The position numbers and the translations under genes were made by a program. 14,669 bases of DNA from Mageeibacillus sp. UBA3781 (GTDB taxonomy: Bacteria > Bacillota > Clostridia > Saccharofermentanales > Saccharofermentanaceae): the NCBI GenBank assembly GCA_002368805.1, contig DFFH01000126.1, positions 1 through 14,669 on the forward strand, written 5' to 3'. Below are positions 5,353 through 12,593 of the stretch, one piece after another. Within the stretch, counting starts at the first letter, position 1. Each line of letters starts with the position of its first letter. The notes under the pieces are model-generated. The model searched no databases, was not told the DNA's origin, and was given only the letters and a program-made list of their open reading frames with translations.

Positions 5353-5361
5353 TGTTATAAT
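5353..5361 (+). promoter_or_regulatory. Extended -10 promoter of the five-gene operon, near-leaderless
   Basis: TGTTATAAT is a perfect extended -10 (TG, one base, TATAAT). A second TATAAT lies at 5341-5346. Neither has a good -35 at the usual distance. Starting from the extended -10, transcription would begin at about 5367-5371, on or next to the ATG at 5371, in agreement with the lack of any ribosome site before that ATG. Confidence 0.55.
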
Positions 5362-5370
5362 AGATAATTA

Positions 5371-6963
5371 ATGGAGCTTAGAACGAAATTGATACGCAAT
5401 ATCCTTGAATATCTTGAACAGGACAGGGTGCTTTTCCCTGATAAAAAAGCACTTGTCGATGAGGCTACGAGCTACACATTCTCGGAGTTTTATGATTTTT
5501 CCCGGCGGATCGGAAGCGCGATCGCGAAGAAAATGATTTCTGGTGAAATCAGTGACAATGCAGCGATCGCGGATGACAGTTTGAAAAGAAGCGCGATCAG
5601 AAAGCCGATCGCGGTTCTTATGGAAAAAGGCGCGGACACGCTCTGTGCATTTATGGGCATCGCTTATGCGGGGTGCTTCTATGTCCTTCTGAATCCCGAG
5701 TTCCCGGAAAGCCGGCTCACGCAGATCCAGGGAGTTCTCGAAGCACCTTTTATCGTGACAAATTCTGAGCATCTGGAACTGGCGGAGAAACTGGTCCCTG
5801 CCGAGCGGATCCTTCTTCTTTCCGACCTGATGCAGGAAGAGGAAGATTCCAGCCTTCTCGACTCTATCAGAAAAAGAGCGATCGACACGGATCCGCTCTA
5901 TGCGAACTTCACTTCCGGTTCGACCGGCGTACCGAAGGGCGTTGTCGTCGGACACCGGAGCGTACTGGACTTCATCGAGAACTTCGTCCCGATGTTCGGG
6001 ATCGGAAATAACGACATCATCGCAAACCAGGCGCCGTTTGACTTTGACGTTTCCGTGAAGGACATCTACTCGGCGCTTAAGACCGGCGCGACACTGGTTA
6101 TCGTGCCGAAGCGCCTGTTCTCCCAGCCGGTCCAGCTTCTGGACTTTCTGTGCGATCACGACATCACGACCATGATCTGGGCGGTGTCCGCGCTGTGCCT
6201 GATCACGACCTGCCATGGACTCGACTATAAGACCCCGATGACCGTAAAGAGAGTGCTTTTCAGTGGGGAGGTAATGCCTCTGAAGCACCTGTTTGACTGG
6301 ATGAATCACCTGCCCGAGGCAGAGTTCGTCAACCTTTACGGACCGACGGAGATCACCTGCAACTGCACCTATCACCGTATCGACAGAAACCGAGATTATT
6401 CCGACGGGATTCCGATCGGGCTTCCTTTTCCGAACGAACACGTATTCCTGCTCGATGCTGAAAATAAAGAGATCCTGGAGCCGGACGTCACCGGCGAGAT
6501 CTGCGTACGTGGATCAGCACTCGCACTCGGGTACTTCAGAAATCCGGAGCAGACGGCAAGTGCTTTTCCGGACGACCCTTCAAACAGCTGCTACCCCGAG
6601 AAGATCTACAGAACCGGCGATCTCGGAAGATATGCCGCTGATGGTGAGGAACTCTACTTCTGCGGCCGCAAAGACTTCCAGATCAAGTACATGGGACACC
6701 GGATCGAGATCGAAGAGATCGAGCGCGCGATCTCGGATGTCGATGGCATCGCCCGCTGCTGCGTGATCTTCGATGAAAGCAAACAGCGCCTCTACGGCTT
6801 CTACGTCGGCGCGATGGATAAGAAAGAACTGCATGCGGAGCTGGCAAAAACACTCCCGATCTACATGATCCCGGGCGTGCTGAAGAATGTCGAGGAATTT
6901 CCTCTGACCAAGAACGGCAAGATCGACCGGCGCGCGCTGCTCGAAAGGAAGGCGAGAAAATGA
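5371..6963 (+). CDS. Stand-alone amino-acid adenylation enzyme (DltA-like carrier-protein ligase)
   Basis: 530 aa, full length for the ANL superfamily. Visible motifs: phosphate loop TSGSTGVPKG (181-190), YGPTE (323-327), YRTGDLGRY, GRKDFQIKYMGHRIEIEEIE hinge region, and C-terminal NGKID with catalytic Lys517. It should form an aminoacyl-adenylate from ATP and load the phosphopantetheine thiol of the carrier protein encoded third in the operon. Aligned by eye with GrsA, the pocket reads D226, V227, K230, S273, L296, S298, L322, C330, N331. This differs from DltA as I recall it (Leu, Met, Ser, Leu, Cys, Thr, Val, Ala after the Asp), so D-alanine is not the obvious substrate; Lys at the third position suggests an acidic one. 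The start has no ribosome site and the mRNA is probably leaderless, but an N-terminus here gives the expected family length. It overlaps the next gene by ATGA. Confidence 0.9.
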   Translation: MELRTKLIRNILEYLEQDRVLFPDKKALVDEATSYTFSEFYDFSRRIGSAIAKKMISGEISDNAAIADDSLKRSAIRKPIAVLMEKGADTLCAFMGIAYAGCFYVLLNPEFPESRLTQIQGVLEAPFIVTNSEHLELAEKLVPAERILLLSDLMQEEEDSSLLDSIRKRAIDTDPLYANFTSGSTGVPKGVVVGHRSVLDFIENFVPMFGIGNNDIIANQAPFDFDVSVKDIYSALKTGATLVIVPKRLFSQPVQLLDFLCDHDITTMIWAVSALCLITTCHGLDYKTPMTVKRVLFSGEVMPLKHLFDWMNHLPEAEFVNLYGPTEITCNCTYHRIDRNRDYSDGIPIGLPFPNEHVFLLDAENKEILEPDVTGEICVRGSALALGYFRNPEQTASAFPDDPSNSCYPEKIYRTGDLGRYAADGEELYFCGRKDFQIKYMGHRIEIEEIERAISDVDGIARCCVIFDESKQRLYGFYVGAMDKKELHAELAKTLPIYMIPGVLKNVEEFPLTKNGKIDRRALLERKARK

Positions 6964-8201
6964 CCGACGAACAGATCCTTTCTTTCACGAAAAATGCACC
7001 CACCCCGCTTTATGTTTTTGATCTCGGCGAGCTCGAGAAGCGCGTCGCATTCCTGCGTTCGTGCCTGCCGGAAAAAGTCGAGCTCTGCTACGCCGTGAAG
7101 GCGAATACATTTATCATCGAAAAGGCTGCGGAGATCGTGGATCTTCTGGAGATCTGCTCGCCTGGCGAATACCGCATCTGCGACCGTCTCAGCGTCCCGC
7201 ACAGTAAATTCGTTGTGTCGGGCGTCAATAAGCAGGCGGACTTCATCGACTCGGCGATCGCTTCGGACGAGCCGGCCGCTTACTTTACCGCGGAGTCGGT
7301 AAATCAGTTCCACATGCTTCGCGACAGCGCGGAGAAGCACCACAAGCGCATCTCCGTCCTGCTCCGGCTCACGAGCGGAAACCAGTTCGGCCTCGACAAA
7401 GACGACCTCTTCGACGTGATCGCCCGCTACAAGGACGATCCGTGGGTCGGGATCACCGGGATCCAGTATTTCTCGGGCACACAGAAGAATTCCCTGAAGA
7501 AACTCAAGCGCGAGCTCGACTACGTCGATACAGTGCTTTCCGAGCTTCTCGAAAAGCACTCATACGCAGCTTCCAAGCTCGAATACGGGACGGGCTTCCC
7601 GGTCAGCTATTTCGACGGCGAAACCTTCGATGAAAGTGCTTTTCTGGAAGAATTCTCGAAGCTACTTTCGGATATGACATTTAAAGGGATGATCACACTC
7701 GAGATCGGGCGGAGCATCGCGGCGAGCTGCGGCACTTATCTGACCAGAGTCGTCGATACTAAGGTCAACTGCGGCGAGCGCTACGCGATCGTTGATGGCG
7801 GCATGCACCAGATCGTGTATTACGGGCAGTTCATGGCGATGAAGCACCCGAAGATCAGGCGGATCGCGGCCGGCGCGGCGGAGTCGGAAACGCATGACGC
7901 GGAGAATGCCGCGGCGGCGGACTGCAACTGCGGCGCGGGTGCTGAAAGTGCCGCGGCCGCGGATTGGAACATCTGCGGGTCGCTGTGCACGATCAACGAC
8001 TTTCTCGTGAAGAAGTTTCCTTTCGCTGATCTTCGAATCGGGGACATCCTGCTCTTCCCTTCCGCCGGCGCATATTGCGTCACCGAGGGCATCGCGCTTT
8101 TCCTGAGCCGCGAGCTGCCGGGGGTCTATCTTCTCGACACGGACGGCAGCATCCGGAAGGTGCGCGACCAGATCCCTACAGAGAAATTCAACTCAACATA
8201 A
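6960..8201 (+). CDS. Fold-III PLP-dependent decarboxylase (DapDC/ODC superfamily), possibly carrier-bound substrate
   Basis: 413 aa. An alanine-racemase-fold barrel carries the PLP lysine in CYAVKANT (Lys47), then VVSGVNK, VLLRL, the phosphate-contact EIGR (248-251), and VDGGMHQ. The C-terminal beta domain has GSLCTINDF (Cys343, Asp347) and AGAY (Tyr372). The Cys-x3-Asp and AGAY motifs are hallmarks of decarboxylases in this fold, not racemases. Soluble members act on diaminopimelate, ornithine or arginine; BtrK and VinO act on carrier-tethered glutamate or methylaspartate. The ATGA overlap with the ligase gene and the carrier gene that follows argue for a carrier-tethered substrate; this is inference. 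Residues 303-335 form an Ala-rich insert with an internal duplication (AAAAD twice) absent from usual family members. It contains the dispersed motif at 7551-7560 and 7635-7644. A free-amino-acid decarboxylase remains possible. Confidence 0.88.
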   Translation: MTDEQILSFTKNAPTPLYVFDLGELEKRVAFLRSCLPEKVELCYAVKANTFIIEKAAEIVDLLEICSPGEYRICDRLSVPHSKFVVSGVNKQADFIDSAIASDEPAAYFTAESVNQFHMLRDSAEKHHKRISVLLRLTSGNQFGLDKDDLFDVIARYKDDPWVGITGIQYFSGTQKNSLKKLKRELDYVDTVLSELLEKHSYAASKLEYGTGFPVSYFDGETFDESAFLEEFSKLLSDMTFKGMITLEIGRSIAASCGTYLTRVVDTKVNCGERYAIVDGGMHQIVYYGQFMAMKHPKIRRIAAGAAESETHDAENAAAADCNCGAGAESAAAADWNICGSLCTINDFLVKKFPFADLRIGDILLFPSAGAYCVTEGIALFLSRELPGVYLLDTDGSIRKVRDQIPTEKFNST

Positions 8202-8244
8202 CAGTGCCGCCGTTCAACATTTAGTTCTACATTTCGAAGGCTAC

Positions 8245-8292
8245 ACAGAACAGAAAGCAGAACAGAATGCAGAACAGAATGCAGAACAGAAT
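8245..8292. repeat. 12-bp tandem repeat (GCAGAACAGAAT), four units
   Basis: Units at 8245-8256 (variant), 8257-8268, 8269-8280 and 8281-8292. They fill much of the 151-bp gap between the decarboxylase and carrier-protein genes. The rest of the gap shows only the strong ribosome site of the carrier gene; no terminator was seen, so the operon probably reads through. Confidence 0.9.
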
Positions 8293-8352
8293 GTATTGCG
8301 GCAGTTTGATCAACAATTTAGTCAATTTTTTTGAAACAAAGGAGTTTTTATT

Positions 8353-8586
8353 ATGGACGAGCGTTTGATTGAGATTTTAGAGGACATCCAGCCGGAAGTG
8401 GACTACGAGACGTGCACGACACTGATCGACGACCACTACCTCAATTCCCTCGCGATCATTTCCCTGGTCGCGGAGCTGGAGGAAGAATTTGACATCACGA
8501 TCCCGACAGTTGAGATCATCCCGGAGAACTTTAACTCCGCATCCGCGATGTGGGAAATGATCACAAGACTGCAGGATGAGAACTGA
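8353..8586 (+). CDS. Acyl/aminoacyl carrier protein (DltC-like)
   Basis: 77 aa, acidic, with the four-helix carrier-protein pattern. The phosphopantetheine site is YLNSLAIISLVAELEEEF with Ser32. The usual DSL reads NSL here, an uncommon but tolerated change at the residue before the serine. AAGGAG lies 8 nt before the ATG, the strongest ribosome site in the operon, as expected for a carrier needed in excess over its enzymes. Its stop overlaps the start of the MBOAT gene (TGATG). It should be converted to holo form by a phosphopantetheinyl transferase not encoded here, be aminoacylated by the first gene product, and hand its cargo to the membrane acyltransferase. The pairing with MBOAT and SGNH genes favours a DltC role over a fatty-acid or NRPS role. 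Confidence 0.92.
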   Translation: MDERLIEILEDIQPEVDYETCTTLIDDHYLNSLAIISLVAELEEEFDITIPTVEIIPENFNSASAMWEMITRLQDEN

Positions 8587-10184
8587 TGTTTAGTATATCG
8601 ACCTACTTCTCTATCCAATATCTCGCGCTGCTTCTGGCCGCGATCTTCTTCTACGAGATCTTCCCGCAGAAAGGAAGACGCTGGGTGCTGCTTATCTCAA
8701 GCTACCTGTTCTTCTACCTGATCAGCGGCAAGCTCCTGATCTATCTTCTGCTCTCGACGCTGTCGATCCACCACATCGGATTGTGGCTGACGAGTATCCA
8801 GAACGATTGCAAAAGCGCCGTCAAAGGTCTTCCCCGCGATGAGAAAAAAGCGATCAGTGCGAAGTATCAGAAACAGCAGCGCAAGGTCATGGCATTTGCC
8901 GTATTCCTTCATATCGGCGTACTTCTCGTACTGAAGTACTCGCTGTTTGCCGTTTCGAACTTTAACCACCTGATGCGCTGGGCGCACGCACCGATCCATG
9001 TGCACGCGCCGCGATTCATGATACCGATCGGCATCTCTTTTTACACTTTGCAGGCACTTTCGTACCTCTTCGATGTCTATCGCGAGAAGCTCCCGGCCGA
9101 TCGGAACCTGATGCGTCTTTCGATGTTTATGAGTTTCTTTCCGCAGATCATGGAAGGCCCGATCTGCCGGTATTCCGACACCACTGAACACCTGTGGAAT
9201 GCGGAAAGGATCAAGTACAGTAATTTTGTTCAGGGAGGTCAGCGGATCCTCTACGGCGTCATGAAAAAACTCGTTCTGGCGGACCGTCTGAATCTTCTGA
9301 TCGAAACAGTTTTCTCAAGCCACACCGAGTACGACGGATTCGTCACGATCGTCGCGGCGGTATTCTACACACTGCAGCTCTACTGCGACTTCTCAGGCAC
9401 GATGGATGTCGTCATCGGATCCGCGCAGGTCTTCGGCGTCAACATGCCGGAAAACTTCAAGCGTCCCTTCTTCTCCGCCACGATCTCCGAGTTCTGGAAG
9501 CGCTGGCATGTCACACTGGGAACGTGGTTCAAGGACTACGTCTTCTTCCCGATGTCGATGTCAAAGCCTCTGAAGAAGCTGACGACGAAGGCTCGAAAAA
9601 AACTCGGCAACCACTTCGGTCCGCTTCTTGCGGGTGCGATCGCACTCTTTACGGTATGGCTCTTTAACGGACTCTGGCATGGCGCAGGCTGGAACTTCAT
9701 CTTCTTCGGTATGTTCCACTTCATCCTGATCCTCATGGGATCGGTCGTCGAGCCGCTGGTCATCAAGGTGACACAGAAACTCCATATCAAGAGAAGCAGT
9801 AAACCGTACAAGTGCTTTCAGATAATAAGAACGAGCATCCTGGTGTGCATCGGCGAGATGTTCTTCCGCGCGGAAAGCGTCGGCCAGGGATTCTCCATGC
9901 TGTCGCGGATGTTTACGAAGTTCTCGCTGAGCACAGCGAAGGACGGATCGCTCTTCAAGCTTGGCATGGACCGTGCGGACTTCGTGATCATCGGGGTTTC
10001 CGTGATCGTGATCTTCGTCATCAGTGTCCTTCAGGAAAAGGGCATCCGGATCAGAGAATCCATCAGCAGAAGAAACATCGCCATCCAGTTTGCGGTGTTC
10101 TATGCACTCATTCTTTTCATCGTGATCTTCGGCGCATACGGCAGAGGCTATATCCCGGTCGATCCGATGTATGCGGCATTCTGA
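8586..10184 (+). CDS. MBOAT membrane O-acyltransferase (DltB/AlgI-like)
   Basis: 532 aa, about ten or more hydrophobic segments. MBOAT signatures: FWKRWHVTLGTWFKDYVFFP with His308, and NGLWHGAGWNFIFFGMFH with His365, the invariant catalytic histidine of the family. Nearby PIGISFYTLQALSYLFDVYR and FFPQIMEGPICRY also match DltB/AlgI. DltB-type enzymes take an acyl group from a carrier at the cytoplasmic face and move it through the membrane to an extracellular acceptor. The one-base overlap with the carrier gene couples their translation. With the ligase and decarboxylase upstream, the transferred group is probably an amino acyl, not acetyl; this is inferred from the operon. It carries only a near copy of the dispersed motif (AGTGCTTTC, 9811). 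Confidence 0.93.
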   Translation: MFSISTYFSIQYLALLLAAIFFYEIFPQKGRRWVLLISSYLFFYLISGKLLIYLLLSTLSIHHIGLWLTSIQNDCKSAVKGLPRDEKKAISAKYQKQQRKVMAFAVFLHIGVLLVLKYSLFAVSNFNHLMRWAHAPIHVHAPRFMIPIGISFYTLQALSYLFDVYREKLPADRNLMRLSMFMSFFPQIMEGPICRYSDTTEHLWNAERIKYSNFVQGGQRILYGVMKKLVLADRLNLLIETVFSSHTEYDGFVTIVAAVFYTLQLYCDFSGTMDVVIGSAQVFGVNMPENFKRPFFSATISEFWKRWHVTLGTWFKDYVFFPMSMSKPLKKLTTKARKKLGNHFGPLLAGAIALFTVWLFNGLWHGAGWNFIFFGMFHFILILMGSVVEPLVIKVTQKLHIKRSSKPYKCFQIIRTSILVCIGEMFFRAESVGQGFSMLSRMFTKFSLSTAKDGSLFKLGMDRADFVIIGVSVIVIFVISVLQEKGIRIRESISRRNIAIQFAVFYALILFIVIFGAYGRGYIPVDPMYAAF

Positions 10185-10267
10185 CGCATGAACACAGCCG
10201 GCCGCCGGATCAAAAATCAGGCCGCGGTCTATGGGAAAGAACTATTGGCAGGCATAAGAGGTAACTT

Positions 10268-11221
10268 ATGAAATATATTAAACGCATCATCACAGCAATG
10301 GCGTTTCTCGCCGGACTTCTGGTCCTTCTGTACTTCTCTTCGAAGATCTTCATGCCGAAGAACAACACAGAAGCAGCCGGCATGGAATATGAATCGGCAA
10401 ACGGCATCCTCGGCGAAAAAAAGGACTCGATCGATGTGCTTTTTCTCGGCGACAGCGAGTGCTACAGCTCGATCATTCCATTGCAGATCTGGAATGATGC
10501 GGGGATCACATCATATAACTGCAGCAATCCCGCCCAACAGCTGAGCTACGCATATGTCATGCTTCAGAGAGCCTGCAGATCACAGACACCGAAGGTCGTT
10601 TTTCTCGAGATAAATGAAGTATTCCGCACACAGAGAGTTGCCAACTTCTTATTCGACGAACTCTGCGAACACCTCCCCGTCTTCCGTTATCATGACAGAT
10701 GGAAACAGATCAAACCGAGTGAGCTTGGCAAGACAGCGGACTACACAGCATGTCCGGCCGACAAAGGATATGTGTATAACACTGCAACCAATCCAAGCGA
10801 AAAACCGGAGCCCCCGATCCCCACAAAGGAAAAGGATAAGATCTCGCTCATAAATGTCGAGATCGTAAAGGCCATGAAACGGTACTGCGACTCCATCGGC
10901 GCGAAGTTCGTTCTGGTCAGTATCCCCAGCACCTTAAACTGGAACTATAAGCGTCATAACGGTATCTCCAATCTCGCTGAAGAGATCGGATGTGAGTTCA
11001 TCGACCTGAATCTTATGAACGAGCAGATCAATATCGAATGGGATAAAGACACCAGCGACAAAGGCGACCACTTAAACTACCGAGGCGCCAGCAAAGTCAC
11101 AAAGCATCTGACGGAATATCTGGTTACCACTACGAAACTTCAAAGCCACAAAGGCGATGAGAATTATTCTGATTGGGATGAAAGTTATAAGAAGTTTCAG
11201 GAGAAAGTGCAGAAAGGATAA
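10268..11221 (+). CDS. Membrane-anchored SGNH-type protein (DltD/AlgJ-like)
   Basis: 317 aa. A single N-terminal anchor (about residues 7-24, IITAMAFLAGLLVLLYFS after a basic MKYIKR) should place the rest outside the cell. The catalytic block I is FLGDSECYSS with Ser63; the terminal block is GDHLNYRGA with Asp267-His268. Block II and III residues are less clear (NCSNPAQQ, about 94-101, fits the oxyanion region). Proteins with this plan partner MBOATs in alginate acetylation and teichoic acid D-alanylation, where they pass the acyl group to the final polymer or prevent its loss. AGAGG lies 6 nt before ATG 10268, 83 bp past the MBOAT stop. It is the last gene of the operon and converges with the esterase gene after 5 bp. 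Sequence similarity to DltD itself is not obvious. Confidence 0.85.
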   Translation: MKYIKRIITAMAFLAGLLVLLYFSSKIFMPKNNTEAAGMEYESANGILGEKKDSIDVLFLGDSECYSSIIPLQIWNDAGITSYNCSNPAQQLSYAYVMLQRACRSQTPKVVFLEINEVFRTQRVANFLFDELCEHLPVFRYHDRWKQIKPSELGKTADYTACPADKGYVYNTATNPSEKPEPPIPTKEKDKISLINVEIVKAMKRYCDSIGAKFVLVSIPSTLNWNYKRHNGISNLAEEIGCEFIDLNLMNEQINIEWDKDTSDKGDHLNYRGASKVTKHLTEYLVTTTKLQSHKGDENYSDWDESYKKFQEKVQKG

Positions 11222-11226
11222 ATCTT

Positions 11227-12192
11227 CTACAGTGACTTCATCCAGGCTTCGGCGAGGTCCGGCCAGCGCGGCACGTCCTCGAACTCCGGCGGCCTTCCTT
11301 CCGGCGGAGGCGCATCCTGCGAGAACTGTTCTCTCATCTCTTTCACGCGTTGTTCCGAGACGCGGACACCTCTTCCCTCCAGCACCGCAGCCACGGCAAG
11401 TTTGAGCTGTTCCATCGTATATTCCGCGCCAAATTCACCTCTGCAGAATTCTTCGTTGCAGACGGACAGCCCGTGCCACCCGTGCGGGAATGCGTAGTAG
11501 GCATACGGCGCGCCCGCCTTTCTGCAGGCCTGCGCGAACATCATGCTGTTTTCAACAGGCACAAGATCGTCCTCGACCGTCTGCCAGATGAAGGCCGGCG
11601 GAGTATTCTCTGTCACATGTTTTTCGAGCGAAAAGTACTCGCGCTCTTTCTCATCTGCATCGTTTCCGCAGAGTGCGATGATCGAGTATTCGTGGGTGAA
11701 CTCTCCGGATGTGATGACGGGGTAAGAGAGGATCATGCCATCCGGTCGGTTCGGGTATTTCTGAAGTTCCGGATCCGGGTCGGTGACATCGTCGTAGTGC
11801 ACTCCGAGCGTGCCGCAGAGATGGCCGCCGGCGGAAAATCCGCAGATGATGAGTTTATCGGGATCCGCGCTGAAGCGGGCGGCGTTTTTCCGGATATAGC
11901 GGACAGCGCGCGAGATGTCGTTGAGCGGCTGTTTGTGAAGTGGGACCGCGAATGTGATGTCGGTCGTGTACGTCAGTACGGCGCAGTTCATCCCGCGCGC
12001 ATAAAACTCCTTCGCCACGACTTCTGCTTCCGGCGGGACGACCATGCAGTATCCGCCGCCCGGAACCACCAGCATGAACGGGCGGGCCGCGCCGTCCTCA
12101 TGCAAGTAAAAATGCAGATTCGGGACAAACCCGTACGCCGCTTCGTAAGTATATTCACCATCCTGCCAGATATTCTCCCGGAAAAACTTCAT
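11227..12192 (-). CDS. Alpha/beta-hydrolase, BD-FAE/acetylesterase-like
   Basis: 321 aa from ATG 12192, which has GAGG 7-8 nt upstream; the frame extends 18 codons further without a ribosome site. Motifs: oxyanion PGGGYCMV (44-51), nucleophile GFSAGGH (Ser120), acid EDDLVPVE (Asp208/209), and FPHGWHGL with His240. No signal peptide is visible, so it is probably cytosolic. This group cleaves short-chain esters such as acetylated sugars or carbohydrate oligomers; the substrate cannot be told. It is transcribed toward the Dlt-like operon with only 5 bp between stops and no terminator in between, so the two transcripts may overlap antisense. Removal of an acyl ester made by the operon is conceivable, but cytosolic location argues against it. 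Confidence 0.87.
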   Translation of the reverse strand: MKFFRENIWQDGEYTYEAAYGFVPNLHFYLHEDGAARPFMLVVPGGGYCMVVPPEAEVVAKEFYARGMNCAVLTYTTDITFAVPLHKQPLNDISRAVRYIRKNAARFSADPDKLIICGFSAGGHLCGTLGVHYDDVTDPDPELQKYPNRPDGMILSYPVITSGEFTHEYSIIALCGNDADEKEREYFSLEKHVTENTPPAFIWQTVEDDLVPVENSMMFAQACRKAGAPYAYYAFPHGWHGLSVCNEEFCRGEFGAEYTMEQLKLAVAAVLEGRGVRVSEQRVKEMREQFSQDAPPPEGRPPEFEDVPRWPDLAEAWMKSL

Positions 12193-12332
12193 ATCGCACC
12201 TCTTCTTCCGCTGTTTGCGCCGCGCAGCAAGATGAAGCATCTGCATCTTGAAAGGAGCGCGCGCCGACCGCGGTTAATAGATTTATCTTACCCTTTTTTC
12301 TTGCGCGTGAAAAGTTCTGTCGCCGGCGGCGA

Positions 12333-12440
12333 GCTCATTTGTTTCTGCCTTGCATCGGCGGCGCGAGCTCATTTGGTTTTCTACCTGCCACCGGGCTCGC
12401 GTTCATTTGTTTTCTACCTGCCACCGGGCTCGCGTTCATC
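12333..12440. repeat. 34-bp tandem repeat, about 3.3 copies
   Basis: The anchor G(C/T)TCATTT recurs at 12333, 12367 and 12401, with a truncated start at 12434. Units 2 and 3 share GGTTTTCTACCTGCCACC-type sequence nearly unchanged; unit 1 is diverged. It occupies the 401-bp gap between the divergent hydrolase and YdcF-like genes. Downstream, TATGAT at 12502-12507, with TTGCGC 15 bp upstream, is a weak promoter candidate for the YdcF-like gene. Confidence 0.8.
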
Positions 12441-12593
12441 GCCGGCGCAGCCAAAGCAGCAGTTCTTACATATCCGTCACTTGCGCGCCCGCCCGAGATG
12501 ATATGATAAAGTTGTAGTGATAGATCGATTTCCCGATTTGGGTTAATGGAAATCGGTGTGGTGGAATGATTTAAGGGAAACAAGGGTACAAGC

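Noticed and set aside
5368..6441. 357-aa ORF antisense to the adenylation enzyme
   Set aside because: Shadow of a clearly recognisable gene; no family motifs and no independent ribosome site.
5371..11221. Ordinary dltABCD operon
   Set aside because: Gene order differs, a decarboxylase is inserted, the pocket residues differ from DltA, and the SGNH protein lacks obvious DltD similarity.
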